The notes below the pieces were generated by a model. That model saw only the letters and a list, made by a program, of their open reading frames with translations, did not search any database and was not told where the DNA came from. This document shows positions 24,623 to 33,197 of a DNA stretch of 64,000 nt, piece by piece. Source of the stretch: JAAETI01 sp964195945 (GTDB lineage: Bacteria > Actinomycetota > Acidimicrobiia > Spongiisociales > UBA5794); assembly GCA_964195945.1 (NCBI GenBank), contig CAXMRC010000090.1, positions 48,967-112,966 on the forward strand. The letters are read 5' to 3'. The number at the start of each line of letters is the position of its first letter. Position 1 is the stretch's first letter. The position numbers and the translations under genes were made by a program.

Positions 24623-26160
24623 CGAGTCGGCCGGGTAGCGGAGGGCAGTTCGAGCGTGAACACCGTGGATCCATTGACCTGCTCGTAGCGAAGCTCTCCC
24701 CCCATCGCTCTTGCCAGCGCCCGGGAAACAGCCAAGCCGAGCCCCAACGAATCGGTAAGCCCCGGATGTGGCTGCCTCCCTTCATAGGGCTCAAATGCTC
24801 GGTCCAGTATCTCGACGGGTATTCCGTCGCCGTCATCTGCAACGACCAGGCAAGCCACATCACGCGTCTCGACAACCGTCACAAGGACATCGTCGCCGCC
24901 ATGTCGAATCGCATTGTTGACGAGGTTGCGGGCGATAAGACCAACCCGGCGACTATCGCCACGGGCGGCAACCGTTCCGTCAGCGATACTGACCCGCTTC
25001 CGTCTCTCCGGCGACAGAGAGGCAATAGCATCGCGTGCCAGGGTGCCCAGATCCACGTCTGCAGGTTCGAGTAGAGCTCTGTCCCGGAAGGAATCCGGTT
25101 CAGCAGTCAATTCATCGACTATCACCAGATTCTCGAGTGTGTCCGCGGCAGTAGCGGCTTCTGCCCAAAGCAGGTCCAAGTATTCGCCGGCCTCTTGCTC
25201 GTCAATCTCCTGCCAGCGCTCCCGGAGCACGCCGGCAAAACCGAACACTCCGGTTAGCGGCGTACGCAATTCGTGCGTCACCGACTCGATGAATCGATCC
25301 TTCATCTCGGCCATGGCCGCCAGTCGCCGAGAGGCCTCGTTGAGTTCAGTTATGTCCTCGATACTGACTATCACCGAACCCAAGTGCGGACCATTGTTCA
25401 ACGTAGCCACCCATGTCAGGATGTATTCGAACTCCTCTCCACTCAGCTTCCTGCCACTGGCGACGGATCTGAGGCTCGGGCGCCCCTCCCACACGGCGAT
25501 CACCTGTTCTCTGAACGAACCGAGCGCTACATCATCGACGACCGCAGACAGCCCGCGATCGAGTACTGCCTCTTTGTTCGGGGCCCCGACAAGCGCAAGC
25601 GCCGCAGGGTTGACGTCGACAATGCGGATGAGATCCAGGGCATACCGCAATTCGTGGGGGTTCTCGTCTAGGTGGGCACGAACATCGGTGAGGCCATCCG
25701 CCCGTAGCCGATCCAGCCAAGCGCCAAGGGCCGAAAAATCCTCGATCCAGTACGCCACAGGAGAACGATCAAAGAAGCTTCGCAGCCGTCGCTGAGTATC
25801 TTCGAGCTCGGCAATTGCCAGCTGCTGCGATGTGACATCAACAAGTGCCCCCTCAAAATGGACGACGGAGCTCCTGGGGTCGAGCACCGGCTGGGCGTAT
25901 ACCTGGATCCGAAGCCGGCGTCCACTGAGGTGTTGGAACTCCGCCTCAATACCGTTGAGCTGTCCGTCCTTCTCGAGGAGGTCTACCAGCCGCCGACGTG
26001 TGGCTTTGTCAGGGCAGAGCGCCTTCAAGGGTGAAGATGCGAGCTCAGCGCCGTCCGAAAAGCCAAAGAGTCGAACAGCCGCGTCATTGGCAAAGGTGAC
26101 CCGACCCCTAGGTGTGATTCGGAAGAAGGGCAGGGGGAACCGCTGAGCCTTACTTATCAT
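24619..26160 (-). CDS. PAS-domain sensor histidine kinase, cytoplasmic
   Basis: 513 aa with no transmembrane segment. PAS1 (about 8-118: FRITPRGRVTFANDAAVRLFGF, then a PAC region VHFEGALVDVT). PAS2 (about 130-285) with an inserted segment and VSIEDITELNEASRRL. HisKA with SVTHELRTPLTGVFGFAGVL (His near 298). HATPase_c with NLVNNAIRHGGDDV, DDGDGIP and LGLGLAVSRAL. It should autophosphorylate in response to a cytosolic cue. No response regulator is in the operon; neighbours are an EAL protein (4-nt overlap upstream) and a SARP (4-nt overlap downstream). Confidence 0.92.
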   Translation of the reverse strand: MISKAQRFPLPFFRITPRGRVTFANDAAVRLFGFSDGAELASSPLKALCPDKATRRRLVDLLEKDGQLNGIEAEFQHLSGRRLRIQVYAQPVLDPRSSVVHFEGALVDVTSQQLAIAELEDTQRRLRSFFDRSPVAYWIEDFSALGAWLDRLRADGLTDVRAHLDENPHELRYALDLIRIVDVNPAALALVGAPNKEAVLDRGLSAVVDDVALGSFREQVIAVWEGRPSLRSVASGRKLSGEEFEYILTWVATLNNGPHLGSVIVSIEDITELNEASRRLAAMAEMKDRFIESVTHELRTPLTGVFGFAGVLRERWQEIDEQEAGEYLDLLWAEAATAADTLENLVIVDELTAEPDSFRDRALLEPADVDLGTLARDAIASLSPERRKRVSIADGTVAARGDSRRVGLIARNLVNNAIRHGGDDVLVTVVETRDVACLVVADDGDGIPVEILDRAFEPYEGRQPHPGLTDSLGLGLAVSRALARAMGGELRYEQVNGSTVFTLELPSATRPTR

Positions 26161-27440
26161 GCGAGTCGCCTAGCTTGCTGTGACACAAGCGACGTCTCCA
26201 GAGTGCCTGCCTCCATGGGTCGATCAAGCAAGAACCCTTGAGCTAGATCACAGCCACAGGCTGCGATCATATCCAGCTCTTCCTGCGTCTCTATGCCCTC
26301 GGCCGTCACCTGCATACCCAGTGCCCTGGCCATCACCACGACAGCTTCCACCATGGCGACCGCCGGCGACCCTCGATGGATCCCCGCCACTACGGTTCGA
26401 TCCAGTTTTACCACGTCAATAGGCAACGTACGCAGCGCAGCAAGATTCGCGTAGCCGGTTCCAAAGTCGTCGAGGCAGATCTTCACTCCCGCATCCTTCA
26501 ACTTGAAGATGGTGTCCACCGCTGCTTGTGGCATCGCAGCCGATTCGGTTACCTCAACCGCGATGTCATTCGGCTGGAGCCCAGCTTGTTCGATAGCCAG
26601 AATCACCTTTTCGGACACATCGGCCTGCACCAATTGGAGAGGGGACATGTTCACGTGAGTCACTAGCCCGTAATCTGCCCAACGCTTGGCCTGGCGGCAA
26701 GCGGTCAGAATCACCCAGTCACCAAGCCGGCCGATCACTTCTGAGCGCTCGGCGAGCGAGACAATGTGGGCAGCGCCATCCATCCAGGACCCTCCCGGCC
26801 AGCGCAATAGCGCTTCCGCCGCAACCGTCGAGCCGTCAGCAATAGCGACGATCGGTTGATACCAAAGCTGCAGCTGCGACAGCTCGAAACCCCGACCCAT
26901 TGCCTGGAGCATGCGAAACCGGTGGAGGATGTCGATTCGAAGCTGCTCGTCGAAGACGACTGCCTGCCCCGCGCCGCGTTCGATCGCTAGGGCCAAGGCG
27001 GCCTTGGCATCGTCCAACAGGTCAGCCGGCGCCCGGTGAATCCCGGTTGCCACTGCTACCCCGGTGTTGAGGAGCGGACGACCTGACTCTCCGTCAAGAT
27101 CGACAGGCCGGGAGACAACCTCGGTAATGCGTTCAGCGACTGCAGCGCCCTCGGCAGCAGTACGCACGTTGGTCAGCAGAAGAGCCCACTCTCCACCATC
27201 GAGCACTGTGGCAGCGTCATCAGCGAGCAGCAGCGACTCAAGGCGTTCCTCGACTGCACGTCGAGACAACGCACGTGCCTTGGCGTCGAGCCAGTTGTTC
27301 GCGATCCACGAGGGGTGCAGCGCCACGATGACGACTGCGCAAGATCTGGTGCGTGTGATTCCACCGCTCAAGGCGTCGCTAACCGAGGCGTCAAACACCG
27401 TTCGTGATGTGAGTCGGGAGCGTGCGGCTATGTGTTCCAT
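26157..27440 (-). CDS. Cyclic-di-GMP phosphodiesterase (degenerate GGDEF + EAL)
   Basis: 427 aa. Residues 20-170 look like a GGDEF fold whose signature has decayed to DGGEWALLL, so cyclase activity is unlikely. Residues 180-425 are an EAL domain with the catalytic residues in place: EALLRW, NMSPLQL, VEVTESA, DDFGTGYANL, the Lys of VVKLDR, TAEGIET and QGFLLDRP. It should hydrolyse c-di-GMP. It is the first gene of the operon, starting at ATG 27440, 31 bp from a tandem 11-bp repeat that looks like a SARP operator. Confidence 0.93.
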   Translation of the reverse strand: MEHIAARSRLTSRTVFDASVSDALSGGITRTRSCAVVIVALHPSWIANNWLDAKARALSRRAVEERLESLLLADDAATVLDGGEWALLLTNVRTAAEGAAVAERITEVVSRPVDLDGESGRPLLNTGVAVATGIHRAPADLLDDAKAALALAIERGAGQAVVFDEQLRIDILHRFRMLQAMGRGFELSQLQLWYQPIVAIADGSTVAAEALLRWPGGSWMDGAAHIVSLAERSEVIGRLGDWVILTACRQAKRWADYGLVTHVNMSPLQLVQADVSEKVILAIEQAGLQPNDIAVEVTESAAMPQAAVDTIFKLKDAGVKICLDDFGTGYANLAALRTLPIDVVKLDRTVVAGIHRGSPAVAMVEAVVVMARALGMQVTAEGIETQEELDMIAACGCDLAQGFLLDRPMEAGTLETSLVSQQARRLA

Positions 27441-27470
27441 CGCAGAAGCATCTCAAACCGCTCTCTCGAA

Positions 27471-27492
27471 CCACTCACAAGCCACTCACAAG
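27471..27492 (-). promoter_or_regulatory. Tandem 11-bp direct repeat, candidate SARP operator
   Basis: CCACTCACAAG occurs twice head-to-tail without spacing (27471-27481 and 27482-27492). SARP and OmpR-like winged-helix activators bind heptamer direct repeats at 11-bp periodicity next to the -10/-35 region. The site lies 31-52 bp upstream of the EAL gene, between two SARP genes. Confidence 0.45.
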
Positions 27493-27531
27493 ATCGCAGG
27501 GCTCGTGACGGGCGCAGTCGTTGACCCGCGC

Positions 27532-27580
27532 CCGGAACCGGACCTTGCCCAGGGGGGACAAGGCAAGAGCCCGGTTCCGG
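27532..27580. repeat. Long imperfect hairpin between divergent SARP-linked genes
   Basis: CCGGAACCGG (27532-27541) pairs perfectly with CCGGTTCCGG (27571-27580), and an inner CTTGCC/GGCAAG pair follows. The loop is G-rich. It lies about 90 bp upstream of the EAL gene and 280 bp upstream of the AfsR-like gene. The remainder of the 421-bp gap (27441-27861) shows no gene; a plausible leader for the plus-strand gene is all that remains. Confidence 0.6.
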
Positions 27581-27861
27581 CAAAACGCTGGCCGGCGGGA
27601 CGCCAGGGCGTCCGTTCCCACGCACTATCGCCTCCGATGCTCTCATTTCCCTCCTATCCACCTCTCAACGACTCGATTCAGGCCACATCATGGACCAGCG
27701 CTAGTCGCCTACAGCGGCCCGGATCGCAGCTGGCGCCGCGTTGTGAACCGGTGAGTCGCTATTGCGGCCATACAGAGACGTGTTCGGCCCAGGCTCCAGA
27801 GATGTTCTCATGTCCTGCCGACTGATGTCTTGCGAGATACTCACTGGACTAAAGTTGGGCC

Positions 27862-30800
27862 ATGGAGTTTCTGATTCTCGGTCCGCTCAAGGTGGTGGGC
27901 CCCGGAGGCGAGGTCGAACTCGGTGGACATCGGGACAGGAGCCTCCTGACCCTTTTATTGATCAATGCCGGTTCGGTGGTGTCGACGGATCAGCTGATTG
28001 AGGACATCTGGGGTGATCCGGATGCGACCGGAGCGCTGCAGACGGCTTTGTTTCGACTTCGGCGCGTCCTCGAACCTGACAGACCTCCCGGAGCTCCGCC
28101 ACAACTGCTAGTCAAGCGTTCACCTGGCTATGTGCTGCTCGTTGAGGCAGAACAGATCGATGCGAGGCGATTCGAACAACTGGTCGTCCAGACACAAGAC
28201 CCCTCGGACGTCGCTGACAGGGCAGACCTGTTGAGGCGAGCGTTGGAGTTGTGGCGGGGACCTGGTCCTGCACTGGCTGATTTTGCTTACGACGAGTTTG
28301 CCCAAGCGGAAATCCGAAGGTTGAACGAGTTGCGGGTCGCTGCACAGGAGGAACTGATCGACGTTCGCCTGAAGCGAGGGCTTCATCGCGAGGTGGTAGT
28401 TGAGCTCGAGGCGTTGGTTGTTGGCTATCCCTTGAGGGAACGGCTGAGGGCGCAGCTGATGCTCGCCTTGTACCGCTCGGGCAGACAGACCGAGGCGCTC
28501 CGAGTCTTGCAGGAGGCAAGGCGTGCGATTGGCGAGGAGTCGGGGTTGGAGCCGGGACAGGGCCTGCTTCGTCTCGAAGAAGCAATCCTGCGGGAGGATC
28601 CCTCATTGGAGGTAGAGCCGGCAACCGTTCGACCATCCAAACCGGAGCGATTCGCTTCTTCGAACATTCCGCCGTCGGCAACAAGGTTCATCGGTCGGGA
28701 GAAGGATCTGGAAGGTCTCAAGGCTCGTATGGCGGAAGGCCGGATTGTGACGCTGGTCGGACCAGGCGGCATTGGCAAGACCCGCCTAGCAGTAGAGACC
28801 GCCTACCGACAGAGTCGATCCTTCCCCGAAGGCACTTTTTTGGCGAGGTTGGAGCGGGCCACCAATGAGCGTGGCGTGCTCGCAGCGGTTCGTGATGCGC
28901 TGGGCATATTGGGCCAGACAGGACCTGATCCTTCGGATTTGTGTGCCTTCCTCGGGAATCGGAACTTGCTACTGATCCTCGACGGCTGTGAACACGTCTT
29001 GAAGGAGTGCGCGGCGCTAACGAACCGGTTGCGAGATCAAGTACCGGGTCTTCAAATCCTGGCCACCAGCCGCCGGCGCCTCGGCGTGAGCGGGGAGTTC
29101 ATCTGGCAGTTGCCGCCCCTATCGTTGGAGGCGAGGTTGGGTTTCGGCCCGACTGTGGGTCCGCGCGGCGACGCAATCGAACTCTTCCTTGACCGGGCGC
29201 ATGCCGCCAACCCAGCCATCTCGCTCGAAGACGCGGTCACCTATGCAGGAGCTGCGGACATCGTGGCGCAGTTGGATGGTATGCCACTGGCAATTGAATT
29301 GGCCGCGGCTCAGTGCCACTCGCTCCCGGTTCATGAAATCGCCAGTCGTCTGGGCGACGACCTTCGACTCCTGACTAGCTCTGACCCAACATTGGAGTCG
29401 AGGCAGCGGACCATGCAGGCCACGATCGACTGGAGTTACTCCCGGCTCAGCCCCGCCGAGCAAGCCCTATTCGCAAGCCTCTCGGTGATTCCCGACTCAT
29501 GGGACATCGAGGCCGCCGAGGCTCTGAGCGACGAGGGCACACCTGAAGGCCCAAGTGCCCTGGAATTGGTGCTGAGCCTTGCCGAGCAGTCGATGGTCAT
29601 GCCGGTCGTGGACATCGACGGAACGTCCGCCCGGTTCCGAATTCTCCAACCCCTCCGGATTGGCGGCAGACGGTGGCTGCTCGAAGAAGACCAACTCGAG
29701 CAAGCTCAGCGGAACCACGCCCGATACATCCGGGACCTATTCGAGTCGCCATGGAAGGACCTCATTGGTCCGGACTACATCGCGACGCTCCAGCGTCTCC
29801 GCGAAGAGATGTGGAACTTCAATAGCGCGTTTGAATGGGCAATCGACCACGAGCCCGACACCGCGCTCCGTATGGCCGCAGGCCCCGGAGTCATCTGGCG
29901 TTCAGTCGGCGTCGGCCCGCTCGTACTCAGCGCGCTTCGGAGGTCGCTGGCTGCCGTTGACCGGAGAGATGCATTTCGAGCTCGAGCGCTTGTCGCAGCG
30001 TCGCGCCTGAGCGTGCCTCCTTCGCGTGACACCCCCAAAGACGCCTTCGATCTGACAGTCGCCCAGGCCCGCAACCCGTCGGCGATCACCGGGTCACCTT
30101 CGGCTCGGTTGTCACCGATCGACCCCGTCGCGGCGGCCCGTGAGGCCCTCGACATCTCCAAGGAGATCGGCAGCGAGGTGGGCATGGCGCAAGCATGCCT
30201 CGCACTGGGCATAGCGCACACCCGCGAGGGTGACTACAAGGAAGCAGAGGAAACAATCGGGCGTGGCCTAGCCGAGCTCGCCGAAACCAACCGATATCTG
30301 GATCGAGCCTGGCTACAGATCGCACTCGCAGAAGCCAAGCTCAGCCAAGGTGACTATGTCACCGCACACCACCTGGCCAGGACAGCCGCCGACGAGCTCG
30401 TTATAAGGCGTGCTCCCGGAATGGTCGCCGCCCTCGAGACTCTTGCACGAGTCGCCGAGGCAAGAGGACGATTCGGTGAAGCCGCCAAACACTATCGCCA
30501 TACGCTCGAATTGTACGGTACGAGTGGCCTCCTGCCAGGAGTCGTCGCCGCCATTCGCCTTTCACTGGGCTATCTGGCCCTCAGGCAGCAAGATCATCCG
30601 GGTGCTGACCAGGAATTCAATCACGCACTGGCAATCGCGCAGAACCACGGCTTTCGCCTGATCGAGGCAGTCGTTCGCAACGCACAGGCGCGAATGGCAA
30701 TGAGCCAAGACGATTACCCGCGATCACGCCAATACATCAACGAGGCACTAGCAATACAAAAAGAGATCGGACACGACACTGGACTTGCCATTTCGCTGGC

Positions 30801-31152
30801 ATCGGCCGGCTACGTCAGCAACCTCGAGGGTGACGGAGAGAGAGCCCTCGACGAGTTCCGCCAAAGCCTTGCCCTGGGTGAAGCCACCCGCGATCCGATC
30901 GCTGTGGCACGGGCGCTTGAGGGCATAGCCGTCCAATCCGCCTCCAACCACCAGGACCGACGTGCTGCCATCCTGATCGGCGCCGCCGACACCCATCGCC
31001 GGAAGGCGCGGGCGAATCGCCATGAATGGGACGATCTCCTCGGCGCTGACCAAGCGGTCCGCGAACGCTTGACTGACGCCCAATACCTAACTGCGGTCAC
31101 GCAGGGACGAGAACTCACAACCGAGGAGGCGATCGAACTCGCCCTCAGCTGA
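27862..31152 (+). CDS. AfsR-like SARP regulator with NB-ARC ATPase and TPR domains
   Basis: 1096 aa. Winged helix (1-95, LGPLKVVGPGGEVELGGHRDRSLLTLLL, GYVLLVEAEQ), BTAD (97-245, ending GQGLLRLEEAIL), a linker, then an NB-ARC/STAND ATPase (about 275-530) with Walker A GPGGIGKT at 300-307, Walker B LLLILDGCEH and a GLPLA-like DGMPLAIELAA. A second winged-helix-like region follows, and from about 720 a run of TPR-type helices. This is the large-SARP architecture in which nucleotide binding and TPRs gate the activator. It has an ATG start and faces the EAL-kinase-SARP operon divergently. The stop codon is 9 bp from attachment copy B. Confidence 0.93.
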   Translation: MEFLILGPLKVVGPGGEVELGGHRDRSLLTLLLINAGSVVSTDQLIEDIWGDPDATGALQTALFRLRRVLEPDRPPGAPPQLLVKRSPGYVLLVEAEQIDARRFEQLVVQTQDPSDVADRADLLRRALELWRGPGPALADFAYDEFAQAEIRRLNELRVAAQEELIDVRLKRGLHREVVVELEALVVGYPLRERLRAQLMLALYRSGRQTEALRVLQEARRAIGEESGLEPGQGLLRLEEAILREDPSLEVEPATVRPSKPERFASSNIPPSATRFIGREKDLEGLKARMAEGRIVTLVGPGGIGKTRLAVETAYRQSRSFPEGTFLARLERATNERGVLAAVRDALGILGQTGPDPSDLCAFLGNRNLLLILDGCEHVLKECAALTNRLRDQVPGLQILATSRRRLGVSGEFIWQLPPLSLEARLGFGPTVGPRGDAIELFLDRAHAANPAISLEDAVTYAGAADIVAQLDGMPLAIELAAAQCHSLPVHEIASRLGDDLRLLTSSDPTLESRQRTMQATIDWSYSRLSPAEQALFASLSVIPDSWDIEAAEALSDEGTPEGPSALELVLSLAEQSMVMPVVDIDGTSARFRILQPLRIGGRRWLLEEDQLEQAQRNHARYIRDLFESPWKDLIGPDYIATLQRLREEMWNFNSAFEWAIDHEPDTALRMAAGPGVIWRSVGVGPLVLSALRRSLAAVDRRDAFRARALVAASRLSVPPSRDTPKDAFDLTVAQARNPSAITGSPSARLSPIDPVAAAREALDISKEIGSEVGMAQACLALGIAHTREGDYKEAEETIGRGLAELAETNRYLDRAWLQIALAEAKLSQGDYVTAHHLARTAADELVIRRAPGMVAALETLARVAEARGRFGEAAKHYRHTLELYGTSGLLPGVVAAIRLSLGYLALRQQDHPGADQEFNHALAIAQNHGFRLIEAVVRNAQARMAMSQDDYPRSRQYINEALAIQKEIGHDTGLAISLASAGYVSNLEGDGERALDEFRQSLALGEATRDPIAVARALEGIAVQSASNHQDRRAAILIGAADTHRRKARANRHEWDDLLGADQAVRERLTDAQYLTAVTQGRELTTEEAIELALS

Positions 31153-31160
31153 AGGTTCCG

Positions 31161-31208
31161 GTGGAGGTGAGGGGATTTGAACCCTTGACCCCTACGTTGC
31201 GAACGTAG
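31161..31208 (-). repeat. tRNA-Ala 3'-half attachment-site copy B
   Basis: 48 bp corresponding to tRNA-Ala(CGC) from the anticodon stem to the acceptor end, with one change in the T stem (ACCCTTGACC for ACCCCTGACC). The T arm, anticodon loop TTCGCAA and acceptor strand are otherwise as in the intact gene at 51403-51476. It marks the boundary between the SARP island and the arsenic island. Confidence 0.9.
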
Positions 31209-31670
31209 CCTCGCTAACCCTGCTACCTGCGGAAATGTCCCCTGACCTGGGGAAACGTGTTCATTGCCTCTCGTAGATTTGCAGCATTTCGCACCAACTC
31301 GCGCACGTAGCGCGCACGACTTGTGCGAGCTGTGTGCGAATTCGGTTGATGGGTTGTGCGAGCTGTGCGAGTGGGATGCCATCTGCCGGTCTGGTCGCGC
31401 GATTCTAAGTTGCCAAGAGATGGGCAAGGTCGGCGGAACACCAGGACACACCGGGGATGGTTGGAGTCGCCCGCTCCGGGCTCATGCCGTTCTTGGGGTG
31501 ATCGACCTAGGCAGCGACCTCGACAGTGAACCTCAAACCTTCTCGCTTGGGAAGGTTATGAACGTGGCGCTGAAGCGTTTGACATACTCCCGGTGAGGCG
31601 TGTTACTGCGCCTGATCTGGTGATATGCGCGGCCCTGTCCATTGGTCAAGTCCAGCAGGCTCCCGGTCGC
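31209..31670. other. Non-coding island edge with direct repeats
   Basis: No convincing gene in 460 bp. TTGTGCGAGCTGTG occurs at 31321-31334 and 31354-31367, within a wider stretch of GCGCACG/GTGCGAG words (31280-31372). Such short repeats beside an att core resemble integrase arm-type sites, or a decayed integrase end. On the minus strand about 20 codons ending near 31543 (REYVKRFSATFITFPSEKV) look like a coding tail of unknown origin. Confidence 0.35.
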
Positions 31671-32756
31671 TCATCGGGTTGTCTCGATGGGTTCGGGGTA
31701 GAAGCGTTTGCGGGCCCAGAGGGCGACGTAGACGAGACCGACGAGAACGGGGACTTCGATGAGGGGTCCGACTACTCCGGCGAGCGCTTCGCCGGAGGTG
31801 ACCCCGAACACGCCGATGGCGACGGCGATGGCGAGTTCGAAGTTGTTGGAGGCGGCGGTGAAGGCGACGCTGGTGTTCTTCTCGTAGGTCAGCTTCAGCC
31901 TGAGCCCGAGCGCAAAGGAGACGACCCACATCAGGCCGAAGTAGGCAAGCAGCGGGAGAGCGATCCGAGCAACATCGAATGGTCGGGCGGTGATGGTTTC
32001 GCCTTGGAGGGCGAAGAGGAGCACCACGGTGAACAGGAGCCCGTAGAGAGCCCATGGGGCAAGCTTGGGAAGGAATCGGTTTTCGTACCATTCGATGCCT
32101 CGGGTGTGTTCACCCCAGCGGCGGGTGAGGTACCCGCCGGCGAGGGGGATACCCAAGAAGACGAGGACGATCTTGGTGATTTCCCACATTGACACGTCCA
32201 ATGTTGCGGTGTCGAGTCCTAGCCAGTTAGGCAGCAGTTCGAGGTAGAAGTATCCGAGGATCGAGTACGCGACGATCTGGAAGATCGAGTTGAGGGCGAC
32301 CAGCACCGCGGCGGCTTCCCGGTCTCCGCAGGCGAGGTCGTTCCAGATCAGCACCATGGCGATACAGCGGGCCAACCCGATGATGATCAGCCCGGTGCGG
32401 TATTCGGGCAGGTCGGGAAGTAGCAGCCATGCGAGCGCAAACATCAACGCTGGACCCACCACCCAGTTGAGCACTAGCGAGGTCACCACCAATTTCCGGT
32501 CGGTGGTGATGTCGCCGATTTGTGAGTAGCGGACCTTGGCTAGCACCGGGTACATCATGACCAGTAACCCGAGAGCAATCGGCAGTGAGACGGAGCCGAT
32601 CTTGACCGTGTCCAACCAGTCGTTGAGGTCCGGGATTAGCCGGCCGAGTCCGAGCCCGAGGGCCACAGCGGCCAGGATCCACACCGGCAGAAACCGATCC
32701 ACGGCCGATAGGCGGGCCAGGGCCGGTTCGGTGGTGGTGGTCGGGCCGACATTCAT
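31671..32756 (-). CDS. arsB: ACR3-family arsenite efflux permease
   Basis: 361 aa, ten transmembrane helices. The family-defining GLARCIAMVLIWNDLACGD contains the conserved TM4 cysteine needed for As(III) transport, and FTAASNNFELAIAVAIGVFG the TM9 motif. It exports arsenite (or antimonite) using the membrane potential. The ATG overlaps the upstream thioredoxin-like gene by 4 nt. The gene belongs to the minus-strand arsenic operon whose divergent partner is an ArsR repressor at 33748. The symbol arsB is used loosely; acr3 is the more exact family name. Confidence 0.93.
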   Translation of the reverse strand: MNVGPTTTTEPALARLSAVDRFLPVWILAAVALGLGLGRLIPDLNDWLDTVKIGSVSLPIALGLLVMMYPVLAKVRYSQIGDITTDRKLVVTSLVLNWVVGPALMFALAWLLLPDLPEYRTGLIIIGLARCIAMVLIWNDLACGDREAAAVLVALNSIFQIVAYSILGYFYLELLPNWLGLDTATLDVSMWEITKIVLVFLGIPLAGGYLTRRWGEHTRGIEWYENRFLPKLAPWALYGLLFTVVLLFALQGETITARPFDVARIALPLLAYFGLMWVVSFALGLRLKLTYEKNTSVAFTAASNNFELAIAVAIGVFGVTSGEALAGVVGPLIEVPVLVGLVYVALWARKRFYPEPIETTR

Positions 32757-32995
32757 GCTTGGACGCCGGTAAGCATGGTCTGGAGTTCCGCCACCCTGCG
32801 GCTCCGCCCCGCCAGTACCACTTGGTCGTCGACGACCAAAGCCGGGGTGGACATGACCCCGTATGCGGCGATGGCGGCGAAATCGGTGACTTTCTCGATC
32901 TGGGCGTCTAGCCCCAGCAGCTTCACCTCTTCGGTGGCGCGTTTCTCGAGGGTTTGACAGTTGGCGCAGCCGGAGCCGAGCACCTTGATGATCAT
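32753..32995 (-). CDS. Small thioredoxin-fold redox protein (arsenic-operon type)
   Basis: 80 aa. A minimal thioredoxin fold with the redox motif GSGCANC (Cys 10 and 13) right after the first strand, and STPALVVDDQVVLAGR with the cis-Pro. Such redox-active disulfide proteins are regular members of arsenic and permease clusters. A role in thiol reduction for arsenic detoxification is inferred from context. It is overlapped by the ACR3 start and preceded by the permease remnant. Confidence 0.85.
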   Translation of the reverse strand: MIIKVLGSGCANCQTLEKRATEEVKLLGLDAQIEKVTDFAAIAAYGVMSTPALVVDDQVVLAGRSRRVAELQTMLTGVQA

Positions 32996-33005
32996 GAGAG
33001 CCTCC

Positions 33006-33170
33006 TTACAGGATCAGGCTGAAGAGAAAACCGACCAACAAGACCAGTTCGGGGACCGAGAGGGCGACCACCGACACAATGAACGCCAAGACGGTGCCGA
33101 TGGCCAGACCCTTGGCATGCGGGGCTTCGACGAGTGGGAGTATCCCCAACCTCGATGTTGTTGCCGAGGG
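33006..33170 (-). pseudogene. C-terminal remnant of a DUF318/ArsP-type permease
   Basis: About 50 codons ending at TAA 33006 read LGILPLVEAPHAKGLAIGTVLAF followed by IVSVVALSVPELVLLVGFLF, which fits the last two helices of the YraQ/ArsP-like permease family. The N-terminal 250 or so residues are missing: upstream the frame meets the stop of the CMD gene. In intact clusters this permease sits between the regulator and the small thioredoxin, exactly where the scar is. Confidence 0.65.
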
Positions 33171-33197
33171 GCCGCGGTCTAGTGGTCTGTCGAACGA

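Noticed and set aside
31593..32192. 199-codon plus-strand frame opposite ACR3
   Set aside because: Gly/Glu/Asp-rich translation typical of the antisense of a membrane protein gene.
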